A DNA stretch of 41,032 bases from Deltaproteobacteria bacterium Ga0077550 (lineage in GTDB: Bacteria; Myxococcota_A; Polyangia; Nannocystales; Nannocystaceae). The notes beneath the pieces are model-generated. The model searched no databases, was not told the origin of the DNA, and was given only the letters and a program-made list of their open reading frames with translations. Every line of letters starts with the position of its first letter. The first letter of the stretch is position 1. A program made the translations under genes and the position numbers. Positions 1 through 8,326 of this stretch are shown here, piece after piece. The DNA lies in assembly GCA_001464385.1 (NCBI GenBank), contig LNFB01000284.1:1-41032 (forward strand), in the 5' to 3' direction.

Positions 1-1722
1 GCCCACGCCGCGGGACTCGGCGCCGAGCTCCGCGTCAGCGCGACTTCGCTGAAGGTCGGAGATTCCCTCGATCTCGAGCTCGAGGTCACGCGCGCCGGCG
101 GCGGCCCCGTGCCGGATCCGGAGCTGCCCTCCGGCCTCGCCGACGCGTTCGAGGTGGTCTCGAGCTTCTCGTCGGGCAGCGGCTTCCAGCTGTCGTTCGG
201 CCGCGGCGCGACGAGTCGCACCTCGCACAGCTCGATCGCGGTGTCGGCGATCGCCCTGAAGCCCGGCACCCACAAGCTGTCCTTCACCGTCGACGACGGC
301 GGCACGAAGGTGACCTCCAACGTGGTCGAGGTCGTCGTCGAGGGCGATGCCGCGGCCACGACCGCCACCGCGGCCGCGCCGACGATCGGCAAGCCCACCG
401 AGGCCCGCGGCGACGTGTTCGTCTGGTCGGCGACGAGCAAGGCCAAGGCCTACGTCGGCGAGCAGATCGAGTACCGCCTCGACGTCTACGAGCGCTCGCT
501 GCTGTCGTCGGTCACGCTGCGCACGCCGCCGAACTTCGCCGACTTCTACACGTACGATCTCCCCGAGGGCGAAGCCGTGGTCGAGGAGGTCGCCGGCGTG
601 CCCTACCGCGTCCGCCCGGGCATGCGTCGGGCCCTGTTCCCGCAGAAGGCCGGGACGCTGGTGATCGGCTCGCCCGAGATCACGATCGGTCGGCGTCGTC
701 GCGACCGCGGCCCCGCGGTGAGCGTCGAGGTCGCGCCGCTCCCGGCGAAGGGGCAGCCGCCGGGTTTCTCGCCGAACAACGTCGGCAACTTCACGATCAC
801 CGCCAAAGTCGATCGTACGAGCGTCGAGGTCGGGCAGCCGTTCACGTGGACGGTCGAGATCGCCGGCGAGGGCAACGTCGCGCTCGTCGATCCGGGCGCG
901 TGGCCCGAGTTCCCCGGCGCGCGGCGCTACGAGCCGAAGATCGAGTCCGAGATGAGCGCCCAGGCGCGCGTCACCGGGCGGCGCACGTACGCCTTCCTCG
1001 TGATCCCCGAGACGCCCGGACCGCTGCAGATCCCCGCCCTCACCCTCGACTTCTTCGATCCAATCGCCGAGCGCTACGCGGTGTCCCGCGCCGAGCCGCT
1101 CACGATCGAGGTCACCGGCACGGCGGCCACGCCGGCTCCGAGCCCCGCAACCGACGCCCCCGCGGCCGAGGACGCCAGCGACGCCGCGCTGCAGCCGATC
1201 CTCGACACGCCGACGCTGCCGCGCGATCCCGTGCCGACGCCGTGGCTCACGCCCTCGCGATGGGGCTGGGGCATGGTCGCGCTGCCGACGTTGGCCGCCA
1301 CCGCGTGGACAGCCTCGGCGCTGTGGCGGCGCTACGGCCCCGACGACGCCGCCAAGCGCCGCGCCGCGCAGCAACGCCGTCGACGCGACCGGCTCGAGGC
1401 CGCGCGCGAATCGGTCGACACCGGCGAGGGGTTCCACGCCGCGCTCGCGACGTTGCTGCACGATCTCGCGGTCGGTCGCGTCGGGCCGCAGGGTGTCGGC
1501 CTCCCGCGCCCCGAGCTCATGCGCCTCGTCGAGGCCAGCGGGACGCCGCCCGCCGAGCTGCGTCGCCTCGAGGGTCTGCTCGAGCGCTGCGATGCGGCGC
1601 GCTTCGCTGCGCAGCGCGGCACCGTCGAGGAGCGCCGCGACATGCTCGAGGACGCCGTCGCGCTGCTCGACAGCTCGTCGCTCGGCCGCGAGGCCTCGGC
1701 CAAGGCGGGGGATCGGACGTGA
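1..1722 (+). CDS. batD: BatD-like aerotolerance protein, 5' partial
   Basis: The frame is open from base 1 and the visible protein has 573 residues; the true start and signal peptide lie upstream, and the internal GTG at 109 is not a likely start. The protein is a chain of beta-rich extracytoplasmic domains, including a segment near residues 255-365 that reads like the BatD repeat (the GQPFTWTVEIAGEGN region). One membrane helix follows near residues 420-440 (WGWGMVALPTLAATAWTASA), then a charged cytoplasmic tail of about 130 residues. This order is that of BatD (oxygen tolerance) proteins, which work with the von Willebrand proteins BatA/BatB and a MoxR ATPase; those genes would be expected upstream. 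The stop overlaps the next start as GTGA (1719-1722), indicating translational coupling to the batE-like gene. Family assignment is good; the biochemical role of Bat proteins is poorly known. Confidence 0.8.
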   Translation, partial: AHAAGLGAELRVSATSLKVGDSLDLELEVTRAGGGPVPDPELPSGLADAFEVVSSFSSGSGFQLSFGRGATSRTSHSSIAVSAIALKPGTHKLSFTVDDGGTKVTSNVVEVVVEGDAAATTATAAAPTIGKPTEARGDVFVWSATSKAKAYVGEQIEYRLDVYERSLLSSVTLRTPPNFADFYTYDLPEGEAVVEEVAGVPYRVRPGMRRALFPQKAGTLVIGSPEITIGRRRRDRGPAVSVEVAPLPAKGQPPGFSPNNVGNFTITAKVDRTSVEVGQPFTWTVEIAGEGNVALVDPGAWPEFPGARRYEPKIESEMSAQARVTGRRTYAFLVIPETPGPLQIPALTLDFFDPIAERYAVSRAEPLTIEVTGTAATPAPSPATDAPAAEDASDAALQPILDTPTLPRDPVPTPWLTPSRWGWGMVALPTLAATAWTASALWRRYGPDDAAKRRAAQQRRRRDRLEAARESVDTGEGFHAALATLLHDLAVGRVGPQGVGLPRPELMRLVEASGTPPAELRRLEGLLERCDAARFAAQRGTVEERRDMLEDAVALLDSSSLGREASAKAGDRT

Positions 1723-2527
1723 CGCGCGGCCGCAGCCTCGCGCTGGTCGTCGCCGCGGTGATCGCCACGTGGACGGGCACGGTCCGCGCCGACGCGGTGG
1801 ACGACGCGTTCGCCGAGGGCAACGCCGCGGCCGCCGCGGGGCACTGGGCCGCGGCCGCGTCCGCCTACGAGCGCGCCGGGGCCCTGCTCGGCAAGCCGAG
1901 CAGCCTGCTGTCGTACAACCTCGGCACCGCCCACGCCCACGCCGGGGATCTCGGCCGCGCGACGCTGCACCTGCGGCAGGCCCTCGACTTCCGCGGCAAC
2001 CCGACCACCGAGCTCGCCGAATCCGCGCGGGCCAACCTCGGGGTCGTCCGTCGCCGGGCCGAGCTCGCGGCGGCGACCACCGGGGCGCTCATCGATCGCC
2101 CGCAGACCTGGTGGGATCTCCTGGTCGAGGCCCTGCGCTCCCCGGGCATCGGCTGGCTCGCGCTCGTCTGCGGCGTCACTGCGTTCACCCTGCGGATCGC
2201 CGACGCAGTGCGTCGCGCGTCGGGTCGCGCGACGCGGTGGGCGAGCGTGGCGGTGTGGCTCCTCGCGGCGGTGTGGGCCATCACCGGCAGCCTGCACGCG
2301 CTGGCCCTTCGCGCCGATCGCACGGCGCCGCCGGCGATCGCGATCGCGGCGAGCACCGACGCGCGCGACGGACCAGGCGCCCACCGCAACTCGACGTGGG
2401 CGCTCGCCGCGGGATCGTCGATCGCACCCCGGGGTGGGTGTTGGTGCGGCTCGCGGGCGGGATCGAGGGCTGGGTGCCCGATGCGGCCGTGGCCGAGGTG
2501 GATCGGCCATTTGGCCAGTCCCGCTGA
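1719..2527 (+). CDS. batE: BatE-like TPR and SH3 protein with an apparent frameshift
   Basis: The GTG start at 1719 overlaps the batD stop. A signal peptide (LALVVAAVIATWTG) is followed by TPR-like helices over about residues 25-115 (EGNAAAAAGHWAAAASAYER, then YNLGTAHAHAGDLGRATLHL). Two membrane helices follow at about residues 145-160 and 175-195. This is the BatE layout (TPR, two helices, SH3-like tail). The SH3-like domain begins in the start frame (TDARDGPGAHRNSTWALAAG), but its end, GWVLVRLAGGIEGWV, lies in another frame that stops at 2527. The change falls at about 2405-2430 and equals a net loss of one base or gain of two. Read without correction, the start frame runs to a stop at 2585 with an unrelated Arg/Pro-rich tail. 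It may be a sequencing error or a real lesion. Confidence 0.72.
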
Positions 2528-2582
2528 GCGCCGGGCGCGGCCGCGGGCACGGCGACCTGTGGCGCCCCTCCACCCTCGGGGA

Positions 2583-2588
2583 TAAGCT
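2583..2588 (+). promoter_or_regulatory. -10-like hexamer TAAGCT before the small gene at 2598
   Basis: TAAGCT ends 9 bases before the GTG at 2598 and fits the TANNNT pattern seen ahead of many genes in this window. If used, transcription would start almost at the start codon. Confidence 0.35.
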
Positions 2589-2597
2589 TGCCCTCGG

Positions 2598-2873
2598 GTG
2601 CTCTCCGTCGTCGCCACGAAGATCCGGACGTCGCGGGACCAGACTGGTCTCACGTCGACCGTCGGGCGCATCTACGAAGGCTACCTCCTCTCGGAGCCCG
2701 TCGTGGGCCGGGGGATGGTCATCTTCCGCGACCCGAACGGCCGCCGCATGGTGACCACCGCGGTGCGCCGCGTGCTCGCGACCTCCGAGTCGAACGTGCT
2801 CTACGTCGAGACCGAGAACAGCGTCTATCGCATCTCGATCCGCGAGGAGCACATCGCAGCCGCGACCGCCTGA
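2598..2873 (+). CDS. Small protein of unknown function (91 aa)
   Basis: I do not recognise this family. The frame opens with GTG at 2598, preceded by a TAAGCT hexamer. The first 20 residues are polar and may be over-called; a compact beta-rich stretch follows (GRIYEGYLLSEPVVGRGMVI, then VLYVETENSVYRISI). There is no signal peptide, membrane helix or Cys pair. It is probably a soluble all-beta protein of one small domain. It lies 70 bases after the batE-like stop and converges with rlmI, leaving 3 bases between the two stops. The hydrophobic/polar alternation and the lack of a better overlapping frame support a real gene. Start choice is uncertain. Confidence 0.55.
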   Translation: MLSVVATKIRTSRDQTGLTSTVGRIYEGYLLSEPVVGRGMVIFRDPNGRRMVTTAVRRVLATSESNVLYVETENSVYRISIREEHIAAATA

Positions 2874-2876
2874 GCG

Positions 2877-4049
2877 TCAGCGGGCTTGATACACGTTCAC
2901 GCGGAGGTACTCGCCTTCGCGGTGCCCGAGGGCGACCGGATGATCGGCGCCGGCGCCGAGGGCGAGCGTCCGCGTGAAGGAAAGGCCGGTCTGCAAGAGC
3001 GCCCGGTCGAGGTGCTCGCGGCCGACGTGGTGGCTGCAGCTGCACAACACCAGGTGCCCGCGCGGCGCGAGGCGACGCGCGAGTTCCCCGACGACGCGGG
3101 CCATCGCGCCGACCGCATGGTCGACGTCGTCGCGCCGCGCCGCGAGCTTCGGCGGATCGAACACGATGGCGCCGAACGGCCCCGCGAGCGCTGGATCGGC
3201 CAGCGGCGCGAACATGTCGGCCTCCACCCAGGTGATGCGATCGATGCCGTTCGCCGCCGCGTTGCCGCGCGCGTGCTCGAGCGCCGTCGTCGATCGGTCG
3301 AGCGCGACCACGTCGACGCCGCTGCGCGCCGCGTGCAGGGCGAAGCCGCCGACGTGGCAGCCGAGATCGAGCAGCGTGCCGCCGTGCGCGGCGGCCAGCG
3401 CGGCGACCAGGCGACGGTTGTCGCGCTGATCGAAGTACGCGCCGGTCTTCTGGGCCGGCGGCGCCGGCACCTCGAACACGAGGCCGTCCTCGCGGAACTG
3501 CAGCGTGCCGCCGCTCCCGTCGCGGGCCGTCGCGCTCATGCCCTCGAAGCGTGCGGCGCCCTCGGGCACGACGTAGTGGATCGGACCGGCCCACTGACCG
3601 GCGAGCCAGGCGCCGAGCTCCTCCTCGCGCGCGGCGATCGGCGCGGTGCCCATCTGCACGACGAGCGCCTCACCGTAGCGATCGACGACGAGGCCCGGGA
3701 TGCCGTCGCCCTCGCTGTTCACCAGGCGATAGCCGGTCGTGCCCGCGGCGTCGAGGCCGAACGCCTCGCGGGCCGCGAACGCGCTGGCGAGCCGACGCGG
3801 CAACCAGTCCTCGGGCGGCCGTGCGGCGCCGTACGACAGCATGCGCACCGTGAGGCTCGAGACCGCCGACACCAGGCCCCAGCCGACCGGCTCGCCGCGG
3901 TGATCGACGACCTGCGCGAGCAGGTGGGGATCGGGCGCGCCGAGGAATCGCGCGATCTGATTGCGGCGCAACCACGGCCCGAGGTGCGGACCCACGCGGC
4001 CGACGTCGCGGCGCAGCTCGACGCGGACCAACCCGCCCTGAACGCTCAT
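2877..4049 (-). CDS. rlmI: RlmI-like class I rRNA m5C methyltransferase
   Basis: A 390-residue protein with the full RlmI layout. A PUA-like N-terminal domain covers roughly residues 5-80 (VVDHRGEPVGWGLV). The RlmI linker follows (NSEGDGIPGLVVDRYGEALV), then YFDQRDNRRLVAAL and a Rossmann methyltransferase with motif I LLDLGCHVGGFALHAA, motif IV DPPKLA and the Cys motif LCSCSHHV that carries the catalytic Cys. The family methylates a cytosine C5 in 23S rRNA (C1962 in E. coli) using S-adenosylmethionine. The longer upstream frame, which could begin at 4154, overlaps speD and is Arg-rich. I chose the ATG at 4049 because it overlaps the speD stop as ATGA and starts the PUA-like domain. It is the last gene of the three-gene minus-strand operon. 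Exact target site not shown by sequence. Confidence 0.88.
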   Translation of the reverse strand: MSVQGGLVRVELRRDVGRVGPHLGPWLRRNQIARFLGAPDPHLLAQVVDHRGEPVGWGLVSAVSSLTVRMLSYGAARPPEDWLPRRLASAFAAREAFGLDAAGTTGYRLVNSEGDGIPGLVVDRYGEALVVQMGTAPIAAREEELGAWLAGQWAGPIHYVVPEGAARFEGMSATARDGSGGTLQFREDGLVFEVPAPPAQKTGAYFDQRDNRRLVAALAAAHGGTLLDLGCHVGGFALHAARSGVDVVALDRSTTALEHARGNAAANGIDRITWVEADMFAPLADPALAGPFGAIVFDPPKLAARRDDVDHAVGAMARVVGELARRLAPRGHLVLCSCSHHVGREHLDRALLQTGLSFTRTLALGAGADHPVALGHREGEYLRVNVYQAR

Positions 4050-4429
4050 CCCGATCGCTCCGCGGTCGCGTGCGCGAGGCCGCCGGGTACGCCACGCAAG
4101 ACCGTGCGCAGCTCGTAGCGACCGGCCTGGAGCGCGCGCGCCAGCTCGACGCACGCGGCCTCGGGCTCACCGCGGGCGCCGCAGGTGAACACGTCGGCCG
4201 CAGCGTAGCCGTGCTCGGGCCACGTGTGCACCGAGATGTGCGACTCGGCGAGCAGCCCGACGATCGTGAACCCGTGGGGCTCGAAGCGGTGGGCGCACTC
4301 CGAGAGCAGCTCGCAGTTGGCGATCGCCACCGCGGCCATCATCGCGGCGCGCACCGCTGCGGGGTCGTCGAGGATGGCCGCGGGGCACTCCCACAGCTCG
4401 ATCATGCAGTGACGGCCGGCGGTGGGCAT
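4046..4429 (-). CDS. speD: S-adenosylmethionine decarboxylase proenzyme (class 1B)
   Basis: A 127-residue protein of the short prokaryotic SpeD type. It self-cleaves to form a pyruvoyl group and decarboxylates S-adenosylmethionine, giving the aminopropyl donor for spermidine. The signature ESHISVHTWPEHGYAAADVF places the cleaved Ser at residue 63, the processing His at 68 and the catalytic Cys at 83 (FTCG), the same numbers as in the Thermotoga enzyme. The start ATG overlaps the Rieske stop (TGATG) and its stop overlaps rlmI (ATGA), so the three are probably translated together. No spermidine synthase is visible here. Some SpeD relatives decarboxylate arginine or ornithine instead, and sequence reading alone cannot exclude that. 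Confidence 0.92.
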   Translation of the reverse strand: MPTAGRHCMIELWECPAAILDDPAAVRAAMMAAVAIANCELLSECAHRFEPHGFTIVGLLAESHISVHTWPEHGYAAADVFTCGARGEPEAACVELARALQAGRYELRTVLRGVPGGLAHATAERSG

Positions 4430-4914
4430 CAGTCGTCACGGACCGCGATCTGCAGCGTGGTGCCCGCGAGCTGACTGGCGTACTCGCGCAGCGGCTGCTT
4501 CGCGGGTCCGCGCACGACCTTGCCGTCGTCCGAGAAGCGCGAGTTGTGGCACGGGCAGCGCAGCGCCTGCTCCTCGTTGTCCCACCGCACCGTGCAGCCG
4601 AGGTGCGGGCACCTCGACGACAGCACTCGGAACTGGCCGCCCTCGAGGCGCATGATGATGAGGGGCTTCCGCGACCCCTCGGGTTGCACCGCGACCATGC
4701 CACCCGGTGTCGCGAGCTCGGCGATCTTCCCCACCTCGAACTCGAGGATGCCGTCCTTCACCGCGGGCACCCTCTGCGCCGGCATGGCCGCCGGGCCGCA
4801 GCCGGCGAGCACGAGGCCCGCAGTGGCGCCGACGAAGCCGCGCCGCGTCAGCGCGCAGGCGGGCACGATCGGCGCACCATCGTCACCCTCGGAGTCGCAG
4901 GGCCTTCGCGTCAT
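4429..4914 (-). CDS. Rieske [2Fe-2S] protein, predicted Tat-exported lipoprotein
   Basis: A 161-residue protein. The Rieske motifs are complete: CPHLGC (Cys102, His104 ligands) and CPCHNS (Cys120, His123 ligands), with Cys107 and Cys122 placed for the usual disulfide. The N-terminus holds a twin-arginine motif (LTRRGFVGA, Arg24-Arg25) running into a lipobox, LAGC, at Cys39. It is therefore predicted to fold with its cluster in the cytoplasm, pass through Tat and become lipid-anchored. The ATG at 4914 precedes this signal; longer upstream reading only adds Arg/Pro-rich sequence. It resembles the Rieske subunit of quinol-oxidising complexes, but no cytochrome b gene is adjacent, so its electron partner is unknown. 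First gene of the speD-rlmI operon. A GATGCT hexamer preceded by TGC sits 6 bases before the start. Confidence 0.85.
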   Translation of the reverse strand: MTRRPCDSEGDDGAPIVPACALTRRGFVGATAGLVLAGCGPAAMPAQRVPAVKDGILEFEVGKIAELATPGGMVAVQPEGSRKPLIIMRLEGGQFRVLSSRCPHLGCTVRWDNEEQALRCPCHNSRFSDDGKVVRGPAKQPLREYASQLAGTTLQIAVRDD

Positions 4915-5001
4915 GGCGCGAGCATCGCAAAAGACCGGGCACAAATCGACCGCGTGCGCGGCCCAGGGACCGACCGTGGTGCCGAGGGCCGCGGTCGCTG
5001 C

Positions 5002-5007
5002 TATGGT
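5002..5007 (+). promoter_or_regulatory. Extended -10-like element TGC-TATGGT
   Basis: TATGGT preceded by TGC (4999-5001). It contains the upstream ATG of the following frame and ends 7 bases before an in-frame GTG at 5015, so it bears on the start choice. Confidence 0.35.
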
Positions 5008-5680
5008 GCGCGCCGTGCTCGGTCCGTGGCTCATCGCTGGCCTGCTCGCGGCGTCCCCCGCGGCGCGTGGCAACGATGCGATCGGCCGGGCCCGCGGTCC
5101 GGTGTTCAGCGTCGCCGCCGCCCCGCGCCTCGGCATCCTGTTCGCCGGGGGCGCCGCGGCGATCCAGCGGGTCGGGTTCGGGGCGGGCCTGCAGTTCCGC
5201 GTCCACGCCCTGCGCCTCGGCCCCCTGCGCATCGGCGCGGGCGTCCAGCTCGGCCACACCCGCTACCTCGAGCGCTACAGCGTGGCGGTCGACGGCGGCG
5301 GCACGGCGCGGCGCTGGGCCGCGCTCGGCCACACCGACTTCGCCGCGGGCCCGTCGTTCCAGATCGTGATGGGTCCCGTGTTCGCCGAGCTCGGTGTCGA
5401 GGCCGGCCTCGGCATCTCGAGCCTCGTGCGCCCGCTCGGGCCGACGGTCAACGACGAAGAGGAGACCAACGACACCACCGCGATGATCCGCGGCGGCGGC
5501 CACCTCGGGATCCCGATCCGCAACAACTCGTCGATCACGATCGGCGCGGCGGTGCAGAAGTACTTCTCGCGGGCGCAGGTCGTCGCGCGCCCGGACCCCG
5601 CGGTGCCCGACGCGCCGCCCGACGTCAATCCGTTCGACCTGATGCTCGAGCTCACCGTCGGGTATCACTTCATGTTCTGA
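5003..5680 (+). CDS. Outer-membrane beta-barrel-type exported protein
   Basis: A 225-residue protein with a signal peptide (LGPWLIAGLLAASPAARG) followed by alternating amphipathic strands with Gly-rich turns (GFGAGLQFRVHALRLG, RIGAGVQLGHTRYL, ITIGAAVQKYF). It ends in ELTVGYHFMF, with the C-terminal Phe typical of outer-membrane barrels. An acidic loop DEEETND lies near residue 152. I recognise no specific family. Two starts are possible: ATG 5003, or GTG 5015, which would leave the TATGGT element upstream as a promoter and give a cleaner signal peptide. It is transcribed divergently from the Rieske operon across 88 bases and lies 11 bases before gpmI, so both may share a transcript. Confidence 0.65.
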   Translation: MVRAVLGPWLIAGLLAASPAARGNDAIGRARGPVFSVAAAPRLGILFAGGAAAIQRVGFGAGLQFRVHALRLGPLRIGAGVQLGHTRYLERYSVAVDGGGTARRWAALGHTDFAAGPSFQIVMGPVFAELGVEAGLGISSLVRPLGPTVNDEEETNDTTAMIRGGGHLGIPIRNNSSITIGAAVQKYFSRAQVVARPDPAVPDAPPDVNPFDLMLELTVGYHFMF

Positions 5681-5691
5681 TCCGCCGCGCC

Positions 5692-7311
5692 ATGCCCGAG
5701 CTGCTCCCCCACGCCACACGCGTCGCTCCCTCTGGCCCGGTCCTCTGCGTCGTGATGGACGGCGTCGGCGTGGGCAAGCGCGATCCCGGTGACGCGGTCG
5801 CGCTCGCCCGCACGCCGAACCTCGATCGCCTGCGCGCGCTGCCGTCGTACCGGACGCTCGTCGCCCACGGCCGCGGCGTCGGCATGCCCAGCGACGCCGA
5901 CATGGGCAACTCCGAGGTCGGCCACAACGCGCTGGGCGCCGGACGGATCTTCGATCAGGGCGCCAAGCTCGTCGCCGCGGCGATCGACTCGGGCGCGCTG
6001 TTCGAGGGCCCGCGCTGGCGCGAGCTGCTCGAAGCGGTCCGCGTCGGCGGCCAGCCGCTGCACCTGCTCGGCCTGCTCTCGGACGGCAACGTCCACAGCC
6101 ACATCGATCACCTGATCGCGCTGGTCCGCCGCGCCGCGCACGACGGCGTGCCCCGCATCCGCGTCCACGCCCTGCTCGACGGCCGCGACGTCCCCGGCCG
6201 CTCGGCGCTCGGCTTCATCGACCGACTCGAGGCCGTCCTCGCCGAGGTGCGGGCGTCGGGCTGCGACGCCCGCATCGCCAGCGGCGGCGGTCGCATGCGC
6301 ATCACGATGGATCGCTACGAGGCCGAGTGGCCGATGGTCGCCCGCGGCTGGGACGTCCACGTGCGCGGGCTCGGCCGCAGGTTCGCCTCCGCCCGGCAGG
6401 CGGTCGAGACGATGTACGCCGAGCGCGACATCGACGACCAGTACCTCGAGGGCTTTGTCATCGACGGGGGCGATGGCCCGCTCGGACCGATCCACGACGG
6501 CGCGGCGGTGGTGCTGTTCAACTTCCGCGGCGACCGGGCGATCGAGATCAGCCGCGCCTTCGAGCGCGAGGTGTTCGACGGCTTCGACCGCGGTCCGCGG
6601 CCCCAGGTCGCGTTCTTCGGGATGATGCAGTACGACGGCGACGAGCACATCCCGGCGCGGTTCCTCGTCGCGCCGCCGGCGATCGATCGCACGATGGGCG
6701 AGCTGCTCGCCGCGGCGGGCAAGCGCCAGCTCGCGATCAGCGAGACGCAGAAGTACGGGCACGTGACGTACTTCTGGAACGGCAACCGCTCGGGCAAGTT
6801 CGACGACCGGCTCGAACAATACATCGAGATCCCGTCCGACACCCTGCCGTTCGAGCAGCGCCCGTGGATGCAGGCGGCCGAGATCACCGACGCCCTCGTC
6901 GCCGAGATGGCGCGGCAGCCCTACGACTTCGCGCGGGTGAACTTCGCCAACGGCGACATGGTCGGGCACACCGGCGTGCTCGAGTCGGCGCGGATGGCCG
7001 TCGAGGCGGTCGATCTGTGCCTGGGCCGCCTGTGGCAGGCGATTGCCCGGCAGGGAGGCGTGCTGGTCGTCACCGCCGATCACGGCAACGCCGATCAGAT
7101 GCTGGACGTCGAGAAGGACGGCACGACGCGGCCGCGCACGAGCCACTCGCTGAACCCGGTGCCGTTCGCGATCGTCGACGGACGCGCGCCTGCGCTGCGC
7201 GTGCGTCACGACGCCGTCGGCAGCCTGGGCAACATCGCGGCGACCTGTCTCGAGCTGATGGGCCTGCAGCCGCCGGCCGACTACCTGCCGAGCCTGCTCG
7301 AGCCGGGCTGA
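5692..7311 (+). CDS. gpmI: 2,3-bisphosphoglycerate-independent phosphoglycerate mutase
   Basis: A 539-residue, full-length cofactor-independent phosphoglycerate mutase, which interconverts 3- and 2-phosphoglycerate in glycolysis/gluconeogenesis through a phosphoserine and two Mn ions. Visible motifs: the metal Asp in CVVMDGVGVG; the nucleophile Ser74 in MGNSEVGHNALGAGR; LSDGNVHSHIDH and LLDGRDVPGRS of the inserted transferase domain; NFRGDRAIEISR; ETQKYGHVTYF; NFANGDMVGHTG; and the metal-binding TADHGNADQM near the C-terminus. The ATG at 5692 follows the previous stop by 11 bases. A few family positions differ from common versions (ITMDRYEAEWPM), but no key residue seems lost. Confidence 0.95.
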   Translation: MPELLPHATRVAPSGPVLCVVMDGVGVGKRDPGDAVALARTPNLDRLRALPSYRTLVAHGRGVGMPSDADMGNSEVGHNALGAGRIFDQGAKLVAAAIDSGALFEGPRWRELLEAVRVGGQPLHLLGLLSDGNVHSHIDHLIALVRRAAHDGVPRIRVHALLDGRDVPGRSALGFIDRLEAVLAEVRASGCDARIASGGGRMRITMDRYEAEWPMVARGWDVHVRGLGRRFASARQAVETMYAERDIDDQYLEGFVIDGGDGPLGPIHDGAAVVLFNFRGDRAIEISRAFEREVFDGFDRGPRPQVAFFGMMQYDGDEHIPARFLVAPPAIDRTMGELLAAAGKRQLAISETQKYGHVTYFWNGNRSGKFDDRLEQYIEIPSDTLPFEQRPWMQAAEITDALVAEMARQPYDFARVNFANGDMVGHTGVLESARMAVEAVDLCLGRLWQAIARQGGVLVVTADHGNADQMLDVEKDGTTRPRTSHSLNPVPFAIVDGRAPALRVRHDAVGSLGNIAATCLELMGLQPPADYLPSLLEPG

Positions 7312-7327
7312 CGGCGCGACCGCGACC

Positions 7328-8326
7328 TCACGACGCGCGGACCTGGATCGGCCGGGTGGCGTCGTCGTCGACGAACCGCGGCGCGTCGCCGTAGCACGAC
7401 ACGCCGTCGCGCCCCGCTGCCTTCGCGTCGTAGAGCGCGGCGTCGGCCGCCGCCAACCAGGCGGTGCGGACCGATGGGCCGGCCGTGGGTCGTGCGATCG
7501 AGGCCAGATCGGCGACGCCGAACGACAGCGTGACGCCCCGACTCGGGCCGCTCGCGCGCCGCAGCGAACGACGGATGCGCTCGCACACCAACATCGCGCC
7601 CTGCGCGTCGGCCCCGGACAGGAGGATCGCGAACTCGTCGCCGCCGGTGCGCGCGGCGACGTCCGTGGGCCGGATTCCGCCCTGCATCGCGGCCGCGACG
7701 GCGACGAGCGCCTCGTCGCCGGCCCCGTGCCCGAACTCGTCGTTGACCTGCTTGAACCGGTCGACGTCGACGAGCACGACCGCGATCGACTCGCCGGTGC
7801 GGGCGGCCCGGGCCAGCGCCTGGTCGAGGAGCGGCTCGAAGCCACGGCGGTTCCACAGGCCCGTCAACGGATCCGTGGTCGCCTCGGCGCGCAGCCGCTC
7901 GATCTCGTCCTGCCGGCGGTGGATCTGTTCGACCAACGTCAGCATTCCGACGACGGCCGCGCGCGCGCGGGCGTCGTCTCCGTCGGCGAGCGCGACGTCG
8001 ATGCGGTGCGCCACCCCATCGCGCGCGGCGAACAGGGCCTGCAGATCCGCCGGCTCACCGCCGTCGAGCTCGGCCCACGCGACCTCGGCGAGCAGCCCGA
8101 GGCTGACCGTCGCGCGGTGCAGGACGGCGTCGGCCGTCGGCGCATCCATCAAGAACTGCAGCAGGCGCACCAGTGCGGGCGCGTCGGCGGACGCTTCATG
8201 TGTCGGCCCCCCCACGGCCTCGGCCTCGCGGCCGGGTCGCAGGGCCCCGGCGCGCACCGGTCCCGAGGTGGCATCGTTGGCGGGCTCGAAGTCGATGGGG
8301 TGGACGAGTGCAGGTGCCAGAGGCAT
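7328..8326 (-). CDS. GGDEF-domain diguanylate cyclase
   Basis: A 332-residue soluble protein with a C-terminal GGDEF domain (about residues 145-310). It has DPLTGLWNRRGF, VLVDVDRFKQVNDEFGHGAG and an intact GGDEF at 228-232, so it should make cyclic di-GMP from two GTP. An inhibitory I-site, RPTD at 219-222, lies exactly five residues before GGDEF, so product inhibition is expected. The first 130 residues are helical with no recognisable PAS, GAF or REC domain and no membrane helix; a helical stalk (QIHRRQDEIERLRAEATT) leads into the catalytic domain. I chose ATG 8326; a TTG at 8362 would add 12 residues. It converges with gpmI and is divergent from the lipoprotein at 8449. Confidence 0.88.
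   Translation of the reverse strand: MPLAPALVHPIDFEPANDATSGPVRAGALRPGREAEAVGGPTHEASADAPALVRLLQFLMDAPTADAVLHRATVSLGLLAEVAWAELDGGEPADLQALFAARDGVAHRIDVALADGDDARARAAVVGMLTLVEQIHRRQDEIERLRAEATTDPLTGLWNRRGFEPLLDQALARAARTGESIAVVLVDVDRFKQVNDEFGHGAGDEALVAVAAAMQGGIRPTDVAARTGGDEFAILLSGADAQGAMLVCERIRRSLRRASGPSRGVTLSFGVADLASIARPTAGPSVRTAWLAAADAALYDAKAAGRDGVSCYGDAPRFVDDDATRPIQVRAS

Noticed and set aside
4050..4154. Longer start for rlmI at 4154
   Set aside because: The added 35 residues are Arg-rich antisense-like sequence inside speD, and the 4049 start gives the ATGA overlap and the expected PUA-like domain start.
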